Positions 17,611-26,325 of a DNA stretch of 64,000 nt are shown in pieces. The position numbers were made by a program, and so were the translations under genes. The notes under the pieces are model-generated. The model was not told where the DNA came from. It did not search any database and saw only the letters and a list, made by a program, of their open reading frames with translations. The stretch is from positions 1 through 64,000 of the forward strand of contig NZ_BOOG01000035.1 of the NCBI RefSeq assembly GCF_016863115.1, given 5' to 3'. How positions within the stretch are numbered: position 1 is the first letter of the stretch; the number at the start of each line of letters is the position of its first letter. The stretch is from Sphaerimonospora thailandensis (GTDB lineage Bacteria > Actinomycetota > Actinomycetes > Streptosporangiales > Streptosporangiaceae).

Positions 17611-18246
17611 CTATCCCTCGTGCCCGGCGGCCTGCTCCGCCCGTACGGCCATCGTCTGGACGAGCAACTCCAGGCCGAAGTCGAACTCCTCCTCGTGGTC
17701 GCAGGCCATCAGATCCGGCGCGAACGCGCTCACCATGGGGAACAGCGCCGGGTCCACCTCCGCCACCGCGATGTCGGGCCGCACCGGCGCGAACGTCGGG
17801 GTCACCCCCACCTCCCGGAGCAGGGAGCCGACGATGTAGGCGATGAACACCCGCAGCATCTGGACCGCCTCCCTGCCGTCGAAACCGGCGTCACGCAGGG
17901 TGGCCAGGGCGCGTTCGACCGGCAGCAGCCCGGCCGTCGACCTGAGCTGCCGGCTCACCACGACCATGGTGCAGCGTGGAAAGTGGTGGGCGATCTGCCG
18001 GAACGCCCTGGCCTGCATGCGGACCCGCTGCGTCCAGTGCGCCGCCGGGTCGTCGGTGAACTCGATCTGCGACAGCACGGTCTCGGCCACCGCGTCGAGC
18101 AGCGCCGACTTGTTCGGGACGTGGTTGTACAGGGACATCACCCCGACACCCAGCTCCGCGGCGATCCGGCGCATGGACACCGCGTCGGCGCCCTCGCGCT
18201 CGATGACGGCGATGGCGGCGGCGACGATCCTGTCCCGGCTGAGCAT
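17611..18246 (-). CDS. TetR family regulator with TetR_C-type ligand domain
   Basis: A 211-aa repressor-type protein. The helix-turn-helix lies near the N-terminus (RRIAAELGVGVMSLYNHVPN, about residues 25-45), and the remaining helices form the ligand and dimer domain. The ATG at 18246 has GGGAGGA 8 nt upstream. It is divergent from the diiron protein gene, with two long palindromes between the starts, so it probably represses both. The inducer is unknown. Confidence 0.88.
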   Translation of the reverse strand: MLSRDRIVAAAIAVIEREGADAVSMRRIAAELGVGVMSLYNHVPNKSALLDAVAETVLSQIEFTDDPAAHWTQRVRMQARAFRQIAHHFPRCTMVVVSRQLRSTAGLLPVERALATLRDAGFDGREAVQMLRVFIAYIVGSLLREVGVTPTFAPVRPDIAVAEVDPALFPMVSAFAPDLMACDHEEEFDFGLELLVQTMAVRAEQAAGHEG

Positions 18247-18269
18247 GACCAGATCCTCCCGCACCGTTG

Positions 18270-18318
18270 ACGTACGTACAGCGTACGTGACACGCTCACA
18301 AGTACACGTACGGTGTAC
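18270..18318. promoter_or_regulatory. Two TetR-type operators between divergent genes
   Basis: Site 1 is ACGTACG tacag CGTACGT (18270-18288). Site 2 is GTACAC gtacg GTGTAC (18302-18318). Both have 5-bp centres, and they lie about 28 bp apart centre to centre in the only intergenic space between the TetR gene and the diiron gene. Site 2 ends just before the AAGGAGG ribosome site of the diiron gene. Confidence 0.75.
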
Positions 18319-18333
18319 GTCAAGGAGGCTCCC

Positions 18334-19449
18334 GTGTCGACCCACGAGCTCTACACCATCCCCGCCGAGCTCTCCACCTGGGACGTGGAGATGGCCGGCG
18401 CCGCCCGCTTCACCTGGGAGTACGACGAGGGTCGCGATCGCATGCTCGCCCTCTACCAGAAGGGCAAGGACAAGCAGTGGGACTCGGTCAAACGGATTGA
18501 CTGGGACCTCGAGGTCGATCCGTACGACATCCTCGGCATTCCCGACCAGACGATCGCGATCTACGGCACCCCGCTGTGGGAGCGGATGGACGAAAAGCAG
18601 CGCCGGGAGGTGCGCAGACACGGCGCGGTCTGGCAGTTCTCCCAGTTCCTGCACGGCGAGCAGGGGGCGATGATCTGCTCGGCCCGGATCGTCGAGTCGG
18701 TACCCGATCTGGACTCCAAGTTCTACGCCGCCACTCAGACGATGGACGAGGCGCGGCACGCCGAGACCTATGCCCGGTTCCTGCAGGAGAAGGTCGGGCT
18801 CGCCTACCCGATCAACAAGCATCTGAAGGCACTGCTGGACAGCACGCTCAGCGACTCCCGGTGGGACATGCCCTACCTCGGCATGCAGGTGCTGATCGAG
18901 GGGCTGGCGCTGGCCGCCTTCGGCGTGATGCGCGACATCACCACCAAGCCGCTGCCCAAGCAGATTCTGGCGTACGTGATGCAGGACGAGGCCCGGCATG
19001 TCGCCTTCGGCCGGATGGCCCTGCGCGACTATTACCGCAGCCTGTCGGAGGCCGAGCTGCGCGAGCGTGAGGACTTCGTCATCGAGGGCTGCCACCTCAT
19101 GCGGGACCGCCTGCGCGGCCAGGAGACGTGGGAGAACCTCGGCCTGTCCAAGCAGGAGGTCTCCGAGGCCATGCGGTACGTCGACCAGTCCGAATATCTG
19201 CGACTGTTCCGGTCGCTGCTGTTCAGCCGCATCGTGCCGTGCGTGAAGGACATCGGACTGTGGAGCCCCCGCCTGCAGCAGGCCTACGCCGACATGGGCG
19301 TGCTGGAGATGGCCGGGCAGAGCCTCGACGCGCTGATGAAACAGGACGAGGACATCGCCGACAAGCTGGACGCGGAGCGCTTCGCCGTCGAGGAGGCCGA
19401 ACGCCACGCGGAGGTCGCCGAGACCATCGACGCGGCCCAGGGAAACTAG
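18334..19449 (+). CDS. Ferritin-like diiron protein, putative oxygenase/oxidase
   Basis: A 371-aa all-helical protein with two canonical diiron half-sites: E in LHGEQGAM with TMDEARHAETY, and E in LIEGLALAAFG with MQDEARHVAFGRM. This E...ExxH...E...ExxH layout occurs in the ribonucleotide-reductase-R2/AurF-like superfamily and suggests oxygen activation on a small substrate. Start GTG 18334 follows AAGGAGG. It is controlled by the divergent TetR protein, which suggests an inducible detoxification or modification step. No redox partner is adjacent; the substrate is unknown. Confidence 0.8.
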   Translation: MSTHELYTIPAELSTWDVEMAGAARFTWEYDEGRDRMLALYQKGKDKQWDSVKRIDWDLEVDPYDILGIPDQTIAIYGTPLWERMDEKQRREVRRHGAVWQFSQFLHGEQGAMICSARIVESVPDLDSKFYAATQTMDEARHAETYARFLQEKVGLAYPINKHLKALLDSTLSDSRWDMPYLGMQVLIEGLALAAFGVMRDITTKPLPKQILAYVMQDEARHVAFGRMALRDYYRSLSEAELREREDFVIEGCHLMRDRLRGQETWENLGLSKQEVSEAMRYVDQSEYLRLFRSLLFSRIVPCVKDIGLWSPRLQQAYADMGVLEMAGQSLDALMKQDEDIADKLDAERFAVEEAERHAEVAETIDAAQGN

Positions 19450-19466
19450 GTCGTGATCGGTACGGC

Positions 19467-19787
19467 TCAGGCCGCCGCGGCGATCACCACGGCCAGTGCG
19501 CCGGCGACCACGGCCAGCGTGCCCAGCCAGGCCAGCCGGGCATCCGCGGTGACGTCGAGGGGGTGACCCTCGCGCATCGCCCGCTCCACCCGCCGGAACC
19601 GGACTCCCGTGCGGACCAGCAGCACCGCGCCGCTGAGCGCGGCCAGCGCGAAGGGCGCCACGATCCAGGCAGGGGCCTCGTGGCGCAGCGCCACCCCCGC
19701 CGAACCCAGCGCACCGGCGGCCAGCAGCGCCGCCGTGCGGACCCAGGCCAGCCGGGTGCGCTCACTCTGCAGGCCCTTGTCCGCCAC
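19467..19787 (-). CDS. DUF202 family small membrane protein
   Basis: A 106-aa protein with three hydrophobic segments and the family opening (SERTRLAWVRTAALL). DUF202/YidH proteins are small inner-membrane proteins of unknown biochemical role. It lies 7 bp downstream of a second DUF202 gene on the same strand; such tandem pairs are common and may form a hetero-oligomer. Confidence 0.85.
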   Translation of the reverse strand: MADKGLQSERTRLAWVRTAALLAAGALGSAGVALRHEAPAWIVAPFALAALSGAVLLVRTGVRFRRVERAMREGHPLDVTADARLAWLGTLAVVAGALAVVIAAAA

Positions 19788-19794
19788 GGTCGAG

Positions 19795-20130
19795 TCACCT
19801 GTTCACGAGGACGAACACGAGCGCCAGCACCGCCACGGCCGCCACGCCGTACCCCAGGAGGGGGGCGAGCGCGGGCGGCGGGAGCGGCTCGTCCCGGCGC
19901 AGCGCCACCTGGATTCGCCGCCACCGCGGATAGGCGGAGCCGGCCGCCACGGCGGCCAGCAGCACCAGCACGACGGCCAGCGGCGTGCGCACCCACGATC
20001 CGAAGACGTCCGCCGGCGCCACCGCCAGGCCGATGCCCCCCGCGCTCAGAGCGAGCGAGGTGCTGAGCCAGGTGAGAAACGTGCGTTCGTTGGCCAGCGT
20101 GAACCGCGGATCGGGTTCGTTCCCTTCCAT
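19795..20130 (-). CDS. DUF202 family small membrane protein (YidH-like)
   Basis: A 111-aa membrane protein beginning MEGNEPDPRFTLANERTFL; the ANERTFLTWLSTSLAL stretch is the DUF202 hallmark. Three membrane helices are visible. It is the upstream member of a two-gene unit with the 106-aa paralogue. Function unknown. Confidence 0.87.
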   Translation of the reverse strand: MEGNEPDPRFTLANERTFLTWLSTSLALSAGGIGLAVAPADVFGSWVRTPLAVVLVLLAAVAAGSAYPRWRRIQVALRRDEPLPPPALAPLLGYGVAAVAVLALVFVLVNR

Positions 20131-20183
20131 GGCAATCAGGCTAGTTCCGCTGTATTTCCCCTGGATTTACCGGGGTTAGGACG

Positions 20184-21167
20184 TCAGCGTCCCCAATCGT
20201 CCTCGTGTCGCCGGCCGAGTTGCTGATCGTCCGGGCGCAGGCGCTCGCCGGTGACGTACATCGGATCCGGGACGTACGGCCGGGCCACGCCGAGACCGAG
20301 GGGATCATCGGGGTCCACGTCGGGCTCGGGCGAGGGGGCGGCGACCAGGCGATCCGGAGCGGAGGCCCCGCGGGCGACGAGCACGTCGTTGGAGACGGGT
20401 GGGGGAATCGGCGGCCGGGCGTACTGTCCTGTGCCCGGGTAGTCGGGATAGTCCTGGTACGGAGCCTGGTCCTGCTGATAGGGCGTGTTGTCCTGGTAAC
20501 CCTGCTCCTGGTAACCCTGGTCCCGGTAGGCGACCTGCTCCTGGTACCCCTGATCCTGGTAAGTCTGATCTTGGTAGCCCTGATCCTGGTAACCCTGGTC
20601 CCGGTAGGCGACCTGTTCCCGGTAGCCCTGATCCTGGTACGCCGCCTGGCTCTGATAGGCGGTTTGATCGTGGTAGGCGGCGGTCTGATCCTGGTACGTC
20701 CCGTGATCCTGATAACTCTGGTCTCGGTAGGCGCCCTGATCCTGGTAGCCCTGATCCTGAAAACCCTGATCCGGAAAACCCTCGTGCGGCGGCGCGTATC
20801 CCTCTGGGCCCGCAGGGGCCGGTCCGTCCGGGATCTGGGCGTTCGGGATCTGGACGTCCGGGTTTTGGGGGCCCGGGATTTGGGCCTCCGGGTTTTGGGG
20901 GCCCGGGAACGGTCCGGTCGCCGGATCATCGGCGCCCTCGTCGTCGTGGCCGTCGACCTCGGCGAGCCCCTCGTCGAGGGTGTCGATCAGACGGTCCACT
21001 TCGGCCATCGGCATCCGGAAACTCGCGGTGCACATCTCGCCTCGCCACAGGCTCAGCACCAGCGTGCCTTCATGCCAGGTGACCCGGAGCACGCGGTCCT
21101 GACCTCGGGCGTCGAAGAACACCTCACCGAACGATGGCAGCGGGACAACTTCTGACATGGCAGACAT
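20184..21167 (-). CDS. Protein with conserved N-domain and Tyr/Gln/Asp repeat region
   Basis: A 327-aa cytoplasmic protein without a signal peptide. Residues 1-75 form a folded domain (PSFGEVFFDARGQDRVLRVT, SLWRGEMCTASFRMP) typical of a small actinobacterial family. Residues about 118-245 are a disordered run of YQDQG/YRDQG pentapeptide-like repeats, followed by a Pro-rich tail ending YVTGERLRPDDQ. The repeats are Tyr- and Gln-rich without hydrophobic residues, as in prion-like or condensate-forming segments. The start ATG 21167 has AAAGG 4 nt upstream. It is divergent from the helicase gene. Function unknown. Confidence 0.75.
   Translation of the reverse strand: MSAMSEVVPLPSFGEVFFDARGQDRVLRVTWHEGTLVLSLWRGEMCTASFRMPMAEVDRLIDTLDEGLAEVDGHDDEGADDPATGPFPGPQNPEAQIPGPQNPDVQIPNAQIPDGPAPAGPEGYAPPHEGFPDQGFQDQGYQDQGAYRDQSYQDHGTYQDQTAAYHDQTAYQSQAAYQDQGYREQVAYRDQGYQDQGYQDQTYQDQGYQEQVAYRDQGYQEQGYQDNTPYQQDQAPYQDYPDYPGTGQYARPPIPPPVSNDVLVARGASAPDRLVAAPSPEPDVDPDDPLGLGVARPYVPDPMYVTGERLRPDDQQLGRRHEDDWGR
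20440..20790. repeat. Degenerate 15/30-bp coding repeat (YQDQG array)
   Basis: About twenty degenerate 15-bp units of the type CTGGTAACCCTGATC on the plus strand encode the Tyr-Gln-Asp-Gln-Gly array of the minus-strand gene. Longer blocks (for example around AYRDQGYQDQG/EQVAYRDQGY) recur, showing block duplication. Length variation between strains is likely. Confidence 0.8.
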
Positions 21168-21337
21168 AGTGCCTTTACCTGGCCTTATCCGTCCACTCGA
21201 CCTCTGTAGATCACCACTGATCTCGAAAGCGTGCGGATTCAGTGTGCCATGCCGATCGGCGTCGAGTTTCTGGAACGTCAGGATGTGCCCAAGCGGTCAC
21301 GCAACGAATGTCGGTGGCAGCGGGTACGGTTCTTCCC

Positions 21338-23374
21338 GTGCCCAAAGACCTGCCGCCCGTCGAAGAGTTGCTCACCGTCGCTGTGAAGGCGCTCGGGGGG
21401 GCCGAGCGTCCCGGACAGGTCAAGATGGCCCAGGCCGTTCAGCAGGCGGTGGAGGACGGCGAGCACCTCGCGGTGCAGGCCGGCACCGGCACCGGCAAGT
21501 CGCTGGCCTACCTGGTGCCCGCGATCCGGCACTCCGCCGAGACGGGCGATGCGGTCGTGGTCTCGACCGCGACGATCGCTCTGCAGCGCCAGTTGGTGGA
21601 CCGCGACCTGCCCAGGCTCGCCGACGCGCTGGAGGGCCACCTGCCGCACCGGCCGGAGTTCGCCATTCTCAAGGGCCGCCGCAACTACCTGTGCCGGTAC
21701 AAGATGGGCGCCGACATCCCGGACGACGAGGAGGAGCAGCTCTTCGACCCGCGCGAGGTCAGCGCGACCGGTCGGATGGTGCAGCGCATCCTGGACTGGG
21801 CGAACGAGACCGAGACCGGCGACCGTGACGAACTGGTGCCCGGGGTGAGCGACCAGGCGTGGCGGCAGTTCTCGGTGAGCGCCAGGGAGTGTCTGGGCGC
21901 GGCGCGCTGCCCCAGCGGCGCCGAGTGCTTCGCCGAGTTGGCACGCGAGCGCGCGGGAGAGGCCGATGTCGTGGTGACCAACCACGCGCTGCTGGCCATC
22001 GACGCCATGGAGGAGTTCGCGGTCCTGCCCGACCACGATGTGGTGGTGGTGGACGAGGCGCACGAGCTCGTCGACCGGGTGACCTCGGTCGTCACCGGTG
22101 AGCTGTCGGAGAACAGCGTGGCCCTGGCCGCCCGCCGGGTGGGCAGGCTGATCGAACAGGGGTTGGCCGACCGCCTTCAGGAGGCGGGCGAGGACCTGCG
22201 CGCCCTGCTCGCCGTGGCCCCGCCCGGTCGGATCGACGACCTGCCCCGGTCGCTGGGCGCGACACTCGCGCTGGTGCGCGACGCGGCGTCCGCCTGCCGT
22301 ACGGCCCTGGGTCCGCGAGGTAAGGAGGACCAGGACGCGGCGGCACGCAAGGCCGCCTTCAGCATGCTCGACGAGATCCACGACACCGCGCAGCGGATGC
22401 TCGACGCGTTCGGTCCGCCGCCGGAGGGCGGCTCGACGAGTGATTCCGGCGGCGGTTCCGACGGTGACTCCGGGGGGAGCGTGTCGGAGATCGACCGGGC
22501 CGAGGTCGTCTGGCTCGATCCTGCGCACGAGCACGGGCGTGGCCGCGTCCCGCCGACCCTGCGCGTGGCGCCGCTGTCGGTCGGCGGCATGCTGCGCGAC
22601 AAGCTCTTCGGCGAGCGGACGGTCGTTCTGACGAGTGCGACGCTTGCGCTCGGCGGCACGTTCGACGGGCTGGCCCGCCAGTGGGGCCTCGGCGCCGACG
22701 ACTGGACCGGCCTCGACGTCGGCTCACCGTTCGATCACCCGCGCCGGGGCATCCTCTACGTCGCCACGCACCTCCCGCAGCCGGGCCGCGACGGGCTCCC
22801 GGAGGCGTACCTGACCGAGATCATCGAACTGATCGAGGCGGCAGGAGGTCGGACGCTCGGGCTGTTCTCCTCCATGCGGGCGGCCAAGGCCGCCACCGAG
22901 GCCCTGCGCGAGCGGCTGGAGGTGCCGTTGCTGTGCCAGGGCGACGACTCGACATCACAGCTCGTCAAACAGTTCGCGGCCGACCCGGCGACCTGCCTGT
23001 TCGGCACGCTCTCGCTGTGGCAGGGCGTCGACGTGCCGGGGCCGTCGCTCTCCCTCGTCGTCATCGACCGGGTCCCTTTCCCCCGGCCCGACGACCCACT
23101 CACCTCCGCCCGGCAACGGCACGTCGCCGCGAAGGGGGGCAACGGCTTCATGACCGTCGCGGCCACCCACGCCGCGCTGCTCCTGGCCCAGGGGACAGGC
23201 CGGCTGCTTCGCTCGATGGACGACCGGGGGGTCGTCGCCGTACTCGATCCGAGGCTGGCGACCGCGCGATACAGCGGGTTCCTGCTGAGCTCGCTCCCGC
23301 CGTTCTGGCGCACCACCGACCCGGCCAAGGTCCGCGACGCCCTGGTTCGGCTCAGCGCCGCCGCAGGGGCGTGA
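21338..23374 (+). CDS. DinG/XPD-like ATP-dependent DNA helicase
   Basis: A 678-aa superfamily 2 helicase. Walker A AGTGTGKS, the DEAH box VVDEAHELVD, and helicase motifs GLFSSMRAAKAA and QGTGRLLRS are visible. Four Cys between the first motifs (NYLC, then RECLGAARCPSGAEC) are the expected 4Fe-4S ligands of the XPD/DinG family. It should unwind 5'-tailed DNA, D-loops or R-loops in repair. I choose the GTG at 21338 because it leaves about 20 residues before GGAERPGQ as in homologues; an ATG at 21308 is the alternative. A Gly/Ser-rich linker around residue 370 is unusual. Confidence 0.88.
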   Translation: MPKDLPPVEELLTVAVKALGGAERPGQVKMAQAVQQAVEDGEHLAVQAGTGTGKSLAYLVPAIRHSAETGDAVVVSTATIALQRQLVDRDLPRLADALEGHLPHRPEFAILKGRRNYLCRYKMGADIPDDEEEQLFDPREVSATGRMVQRILDWANETETGDRDELVPGVSDQAWRQFSVSARECLGAARCPSGAECFAELARERAGEADVVVTNHALLAIDAMEEFAVLPDHDVVVVDEAHELVDRVTSVVTGELSENSVALAARRVGRLIEQGLADRLQEAGEDLRALLAVAPPGRIDDLPRSLGATLALVRDAASACRTALGPRGKEDQDAAARKAAFSMLDEIHDTAQRMLDAFGPPPEGGSTSDSGGGSDGDSGGSVSEIDRAEVVWLDPAHEHGRGRVPPTLRVAPLSVGGMLRDKLFGERTVVLTSATLALGGTFDGLARQWGLGADDWTGLDVGSPFDHPRRGILYVATHLPQPGRDGLPEAYLTEIIELIEAAGGRTLGLFSSMRAAKAATEALRERLEVPLLCQGDDSTSQLVKQFAADPATCLFGTLSLWQGVDVPGPSLSLVVIDRVPFPRPDDPLTSARQRHVAAKGGNGFMTVAATHAALLLAQGTGRLLRSMDDRGVVAVLDPRLATARYSGFLLSSLPPFWRTTDPAKVRDALVRLSAAAGA

Positions 23375-23423
23375 CCGGGTCGCCGATGGAGATCGTGCCG
23401 GTGCCGCAGGACCAGATGCAAGA

Positions 23424-24200
23424 TCACGCGGAGGGTGGGGGGAGGGGGGTGAGATCGGGGCGCTTGGGGTCGAGGCCGTCGCCGGAGGACCTGCCGCGAA
23501 GCCGGCGGCCGATCCACGGGCTGAGGTGCTCCCTGAGCCAGCGCGCGTCCTCCCGGCGCCTGGCCCGGGGGTCCGCCCACTCGCGCGGCGGCCACGTCTT
23601 GCGCCAGTCGTCGTCGATCGGCACGCCCAGAACGTCGAGCACCTTCGCCGCGACCAGGCGGTGGCCCTCGGCGTTCATGTGCAGCCGGTCCTCGCTCCAC
23701 GCCCGCCAGTCCCGCAGGCCCTGCATCGACCACTGGTCGATCAGGCGGCAGCCGTACAGGTCCGAGATCGAGCGGACGTGCAGGTAGAAGACGGCGAACT
23801 TGCCGCGCACCCGGCGCATGATCGGTATGTCGCGCGGGTCGACGCCGGTGAACAGCACCACCTCGGCGCCGGTGGCACGCAGGTCGCGTACGGCGGCCGC
23901 CAACTTCTTGGCCATCCGGTCGGGGTCGCTGCCCGGCCGGAGCAGATCGTTGCCGCCCGCGCACAGGCTGACCAGATCCGGCCTCAGCTCGACGGCCCTG
24001 GGCACCTGATCCTCGATGATCTGGTCGATCAGCTTGCCGCGCACCGCCAGATTCGCGTACCGGAAGCCGGGCTCGAGCTGAGCCAACCGCTCGGCCACCC
24101 GGTCGGCCCAGCCTCGAAATCCCGTCGTCCCGGCGGGATCGGGGTCGTTCAGCCCCTCGGTGAAGCTGTCGCCGACCGCCACGTACGACCTGTAACCCAT
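23424..24200 (-). CDS. SGNH/GDSL hydrolase
   Basis: A 258-aa esterase-like enzyme: block I VAVGDSFTEG (nucleophile Ser), block III CAGGNDLLRPG and a C-terminal DxxH (DRLHMNAEGH). There is no signal peptide, so it is probably cytoplasmic. A role in deacylating a sugar, lipid or cell-wall compound is typical of the family, but the substrate is not evident. It is convergent with the helicase gene and lies downstream of aroQ on the same strand. Confidence 0.88.
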   Translation of the reverse strand: MGYRSYVAVGDSFTEGLNDPDPAGTTGFRGWADRVAERLAQLEPGFRYANLAVRGKLIDQIIEDQVPRAVELRPDLVSLCAGGNDLLRPGSDPDRMAKKLAAAVRDLRATGAEVVLFTGVDPRDIPIMRRVRGKFAVFYLHVRSISDLYGCRLIDQWSMQGLRDWRAWSEDRLHMNAEGHRLVAAKVLDVLGVPIDDDWRKTWPPREWADPRARRREDARWLREHLSPWIGRRLRGRSSGDGLDPKRPDLTPLPPPSA

Positions 24201-24233
24201 CGATCCCGCCCTGAACGTCTTTTTGCCGTTACG

Positions 24234-24668
24234 TTACTCCTCAGTATCCGCGATCGCGCGCAGCGCGAGCTCATAGGAGCGCATGCCGAAACCGGCGATC
24301 GTGCCGGTCGCCACCGCCGCCACCACCGAGGTGTGGCGGAACTCCTCCCGGGCGTTCGGGTTGGAGATGTGCACCTCGACCAGCGGCGCCGTACGCTGCG
24401 CGATCGCGTCACGCAGGGCATAGGAGTAGTGCGTGAACGCGGCCGGATTGAGCACGACGGGCGTGCGGCTGTCGGCCGCCTCGTGGATCCACGACACCAT
24501 CTCGGCCTCGTCGTCGGTCTGCCGCACCTCCACAGAAAGACCCAGCTCGCGGCCGGTCTCCCGGCACAGGGCCGCCAGATCCTCGAAGGTCTGCGCGCCG
24601 TACACGTCGGGCTCCCGGCTGCCGAGCCGGCCCAGGTTGGGGCCGTTCAGCACGAGCACCTGCCTCAC
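24234..24668 (-). CDS. aroQ: Type II 3-dehydroquinate dehydratase
   Basis: A 144-aa enzyme of the shikimate pathway that converts 3-dehydroquinate to 3-dehydroshikimate as a dodecamer. Hallmarks: [16 protein letters not shown] with the catalytic Tyr loop, [16 protein letters not shown], and [15 protein letters not shown]. Its start overlaps the aroB stop (ATGA), so it is the last gene of aroC-aroK-aroB-aroQ. Confidence 0.95.
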   Translation of the reverse strand: MRQVLVLNGPNLGRLGSREPDVYGAQTFEDLAALCRETGRELGLSVEVRQTDDEAEMVSWIHEAADSRTPVVLNPAAFTHYSYALRDAIAQRTAPLVEVHISNPNAREEFRHTSVVAAVATGTIAGFGMRSYELALRAIADTEE

Positions 24669-25741
24669 CGTGCCACCTCCCCGTAGGCGGCCTCCAGCAG
24701 TTCCTCGGCCGGGTCCTCCAGGCGGGAGACCTGGGCGATCCCGTCGAGCACGATGAACCGCAGCTTCGCGCCGCGTGCCTTCTTGTCCACTCGCATGTGA
24801 TCACGCAGGTGCGGCCACGCGTCCCGCCGGTACGACGTGGGCAGCCCGACGGACTCCAGGATCGAGCGGGTGCGGTCGACCACGTCCTGGCCGATCCTGC
24901 CGTCCAGCCGGGACAGTTCGGCGGCGTAGACGAGGCCGATGGCGACGGCCTCACCGTGCCTGATGCGGTAGTCCTCCACCCGTTCGATGGCATGGGCCAG
25001 CGTGTGCCCGTAGTTGAGGATCTCCCGCAGGCCGCTCTCACGCAGGTCGGCGCCGACGACGTCGGCCTTGACCTGGATCTTCCGTTCGATGAGCTCCCGG
25101 GTGTGCTCGCCCTCCGGGGTGCAGGCGCCGGCCGGGTCGGCCTCGACCAGCGTGAGGATCGCCGGATCGGCGATGAACCCGCCCTTGATGATCTCGGCGA
25201 GACCGGCGACGTAGTCCTGGCGCGGCACGCTCACCAGCGTGGCCAGATCGCACAGCACGCCCACCGGCGGGTGGAAGGAGCCGACGAGGTTCTTGCCCTC
25301 GGGCGTGTTGATGCCGGTCTTGCCGCCGACCGCGGCGTCCACCATGGCCAGCAGCGTGGTCGGGACCTGCACCACCCGCACGCCGCGCAGCCAGGTCGCG
25401 GCCACGAACCCGGCGAGGTCGGTGGTCGCTCCCCCACCGACGCCGACGACCGCGTCGGACCTGGTCACGCCGTACCGCCCGAGCGCGGACCACAGCCCGG
25501 CGGCGACCTCGGCGCTCTTGGCCGCCTCGCCGTCCGGCACCGGCAGCGGGACCACCTCATACCCTGCCGCCTCGATCGCGCCGCAGACCGGGCGAGCGAT
25601 CTCCGGCAGCCCGGCCGGGTGGATCACCGCCACGGTCCGCACCCCGTCGCCCAGCAGGCCGGGCAGCTCGCCCAGCACGCCGGCGCCGACCACGACGTCG
25701 TAGGGGTTGTCGCCCCGCACGGTGATCCGCGTCGTGCTCAC
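24665..25741 (-). CDS. aroB: 3-dehydroquinate synthase
   Basis: A 358-aa NAD- and metal-dependent enzyme that cyclises DAHP to 3-dehydroquinate. Visible motifs are [20 protein letters not shown] (NAD loop), [11 protein letters not shown] and [12 protein letters not shown] (metal-binding His). The stop and start overlap those of aroQ and aroK (4-bp ATGA/GTGA style), indicating translational coupling. Confidence 0.96.
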   Translation of the reverse strand: MSTTRITVRGDNPYDVVVGAGVLGELPGLLGDGVRTVAVIHPAGLPEIARPVCGAIEAAGYEVVPLPVPDGEAAKSAEVAAGLWSALGRYGVTRSDAVVGVGGGATTDLAGFVAATWLRGVRVVQVPTTLLAMVDAAVGGKTGINTPEGKNLVGSFHPPVGVLCDLATLVSVPRQDYVAGLAEIIKGGFIADPAILTLVEADPAGACTPEGEHTRELIERKIQVKADVVGADLRESGLREILNYGHTLAHAIERVEDYRIRHGEAVAIGLVYAAELSRLDGRIGQDVVDRTRSILESVGLPTSYRRDAWPHLRDHMRVDKKARGAKLRFIVLDGIAQVSRLEDPAEELLEAAYGEVAR

Positions 25742-26307
25742 TGCTCCCCCGTTTCGCCGGCGGTCTTCTCGGAGCCCGTCTCGGCGTGCTTGCCGGCGCT
25801 CTCCTCAGAGGCGATCTCGGCCGCGATCTGCGCGGCCACGTCCTCGGGGTCGCGTTCGTCGGTGGCGACCGTGATCGCGGCGAGGCTCTCGTAGATCGGG
25901 CGGCGCTCCTCCATCAGCTTCCTGAGCCGGCTGCGCGGGTTGAGCACCAGCAGCGGCCTGGCGGAGGCGAGGCCCACCCGCCTGACCGCCTGATCGAGGC
26001 CCACCCGCAGGTAGACGACACGGCGGCCGGCGAGCAGCTCCTGGGTCGGCTCATGCAGGATCGCCCCGCCGCCCAGCGACAGCACGCCCTGATGGCCGTG
26101 CACGGCCTCCCGTACGGCTGCCGCCTCCAACTCACGGAACCGGGCCTCGCCGTCCTCGACGAAGATGTCGCTCACCGACTTGCCCGCGACGGCCTCGACA
26201 TCGCTGTCGGTGTCGCGGAACGGCACACCGAGGCGGTCGGCGAGAAGCCGCCCGACCGTGGATTTCCCCGAGCCCGGCGGGCCGATGAGAACCACGAGTG
26301 AATTCAT
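25738..26307 (-). CDS. aroK: Shikimate kinase
   Basis: A 189-aa kinase that phosphorylates shikimate with ATP. Walker A GPPGSGKSTVGRLLA, the shikimate-binding DTD in FRDTDSDVE, GGGAILHEPT and the LID region (RPLLVLNPRSRLRKL) are all present. It has an extra C-terminal tail of about 20 polar residues (Glu, Ser, Lys), absent from typical 170-aa enzymes. It overlaps aroB by 4 bp. Confidence 0.94.
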   Translation of the reverse strand: MNSLVVLIGPPGSGKSTVGRLLADRLGVPFRDTDSDVEAVAGKSVSDIFVEDGEARFRELEAAAVREAVHGHQGVLSLGGGAILHEPTQELLAGRRVVYLRVGLDQAVRRVGLASARPLLVLNPRSRLRKLMEERRPIYESLAAITVATDERDPEDVAAQIAAEIASEESAGKHAETGSEKTAGETGEQ

Positions 26308-26325
26308 GATCAGGACCTTATTGTG

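Noticed and set aside
18247-19407. Extension of the TetR frame over the diiron gene
   Set aside because: It is antisense to the diiron gene; the TetR domain begins at 18246 with a ribosome site.
20205-21155. Long plus-strand open frame with Val/Leu-rich repeats
   Set aside because: It is the complement of the YQDQG-repeat gene; the repeat lacks stops in the other strand and would encode an implausible hydrophobic repeat.
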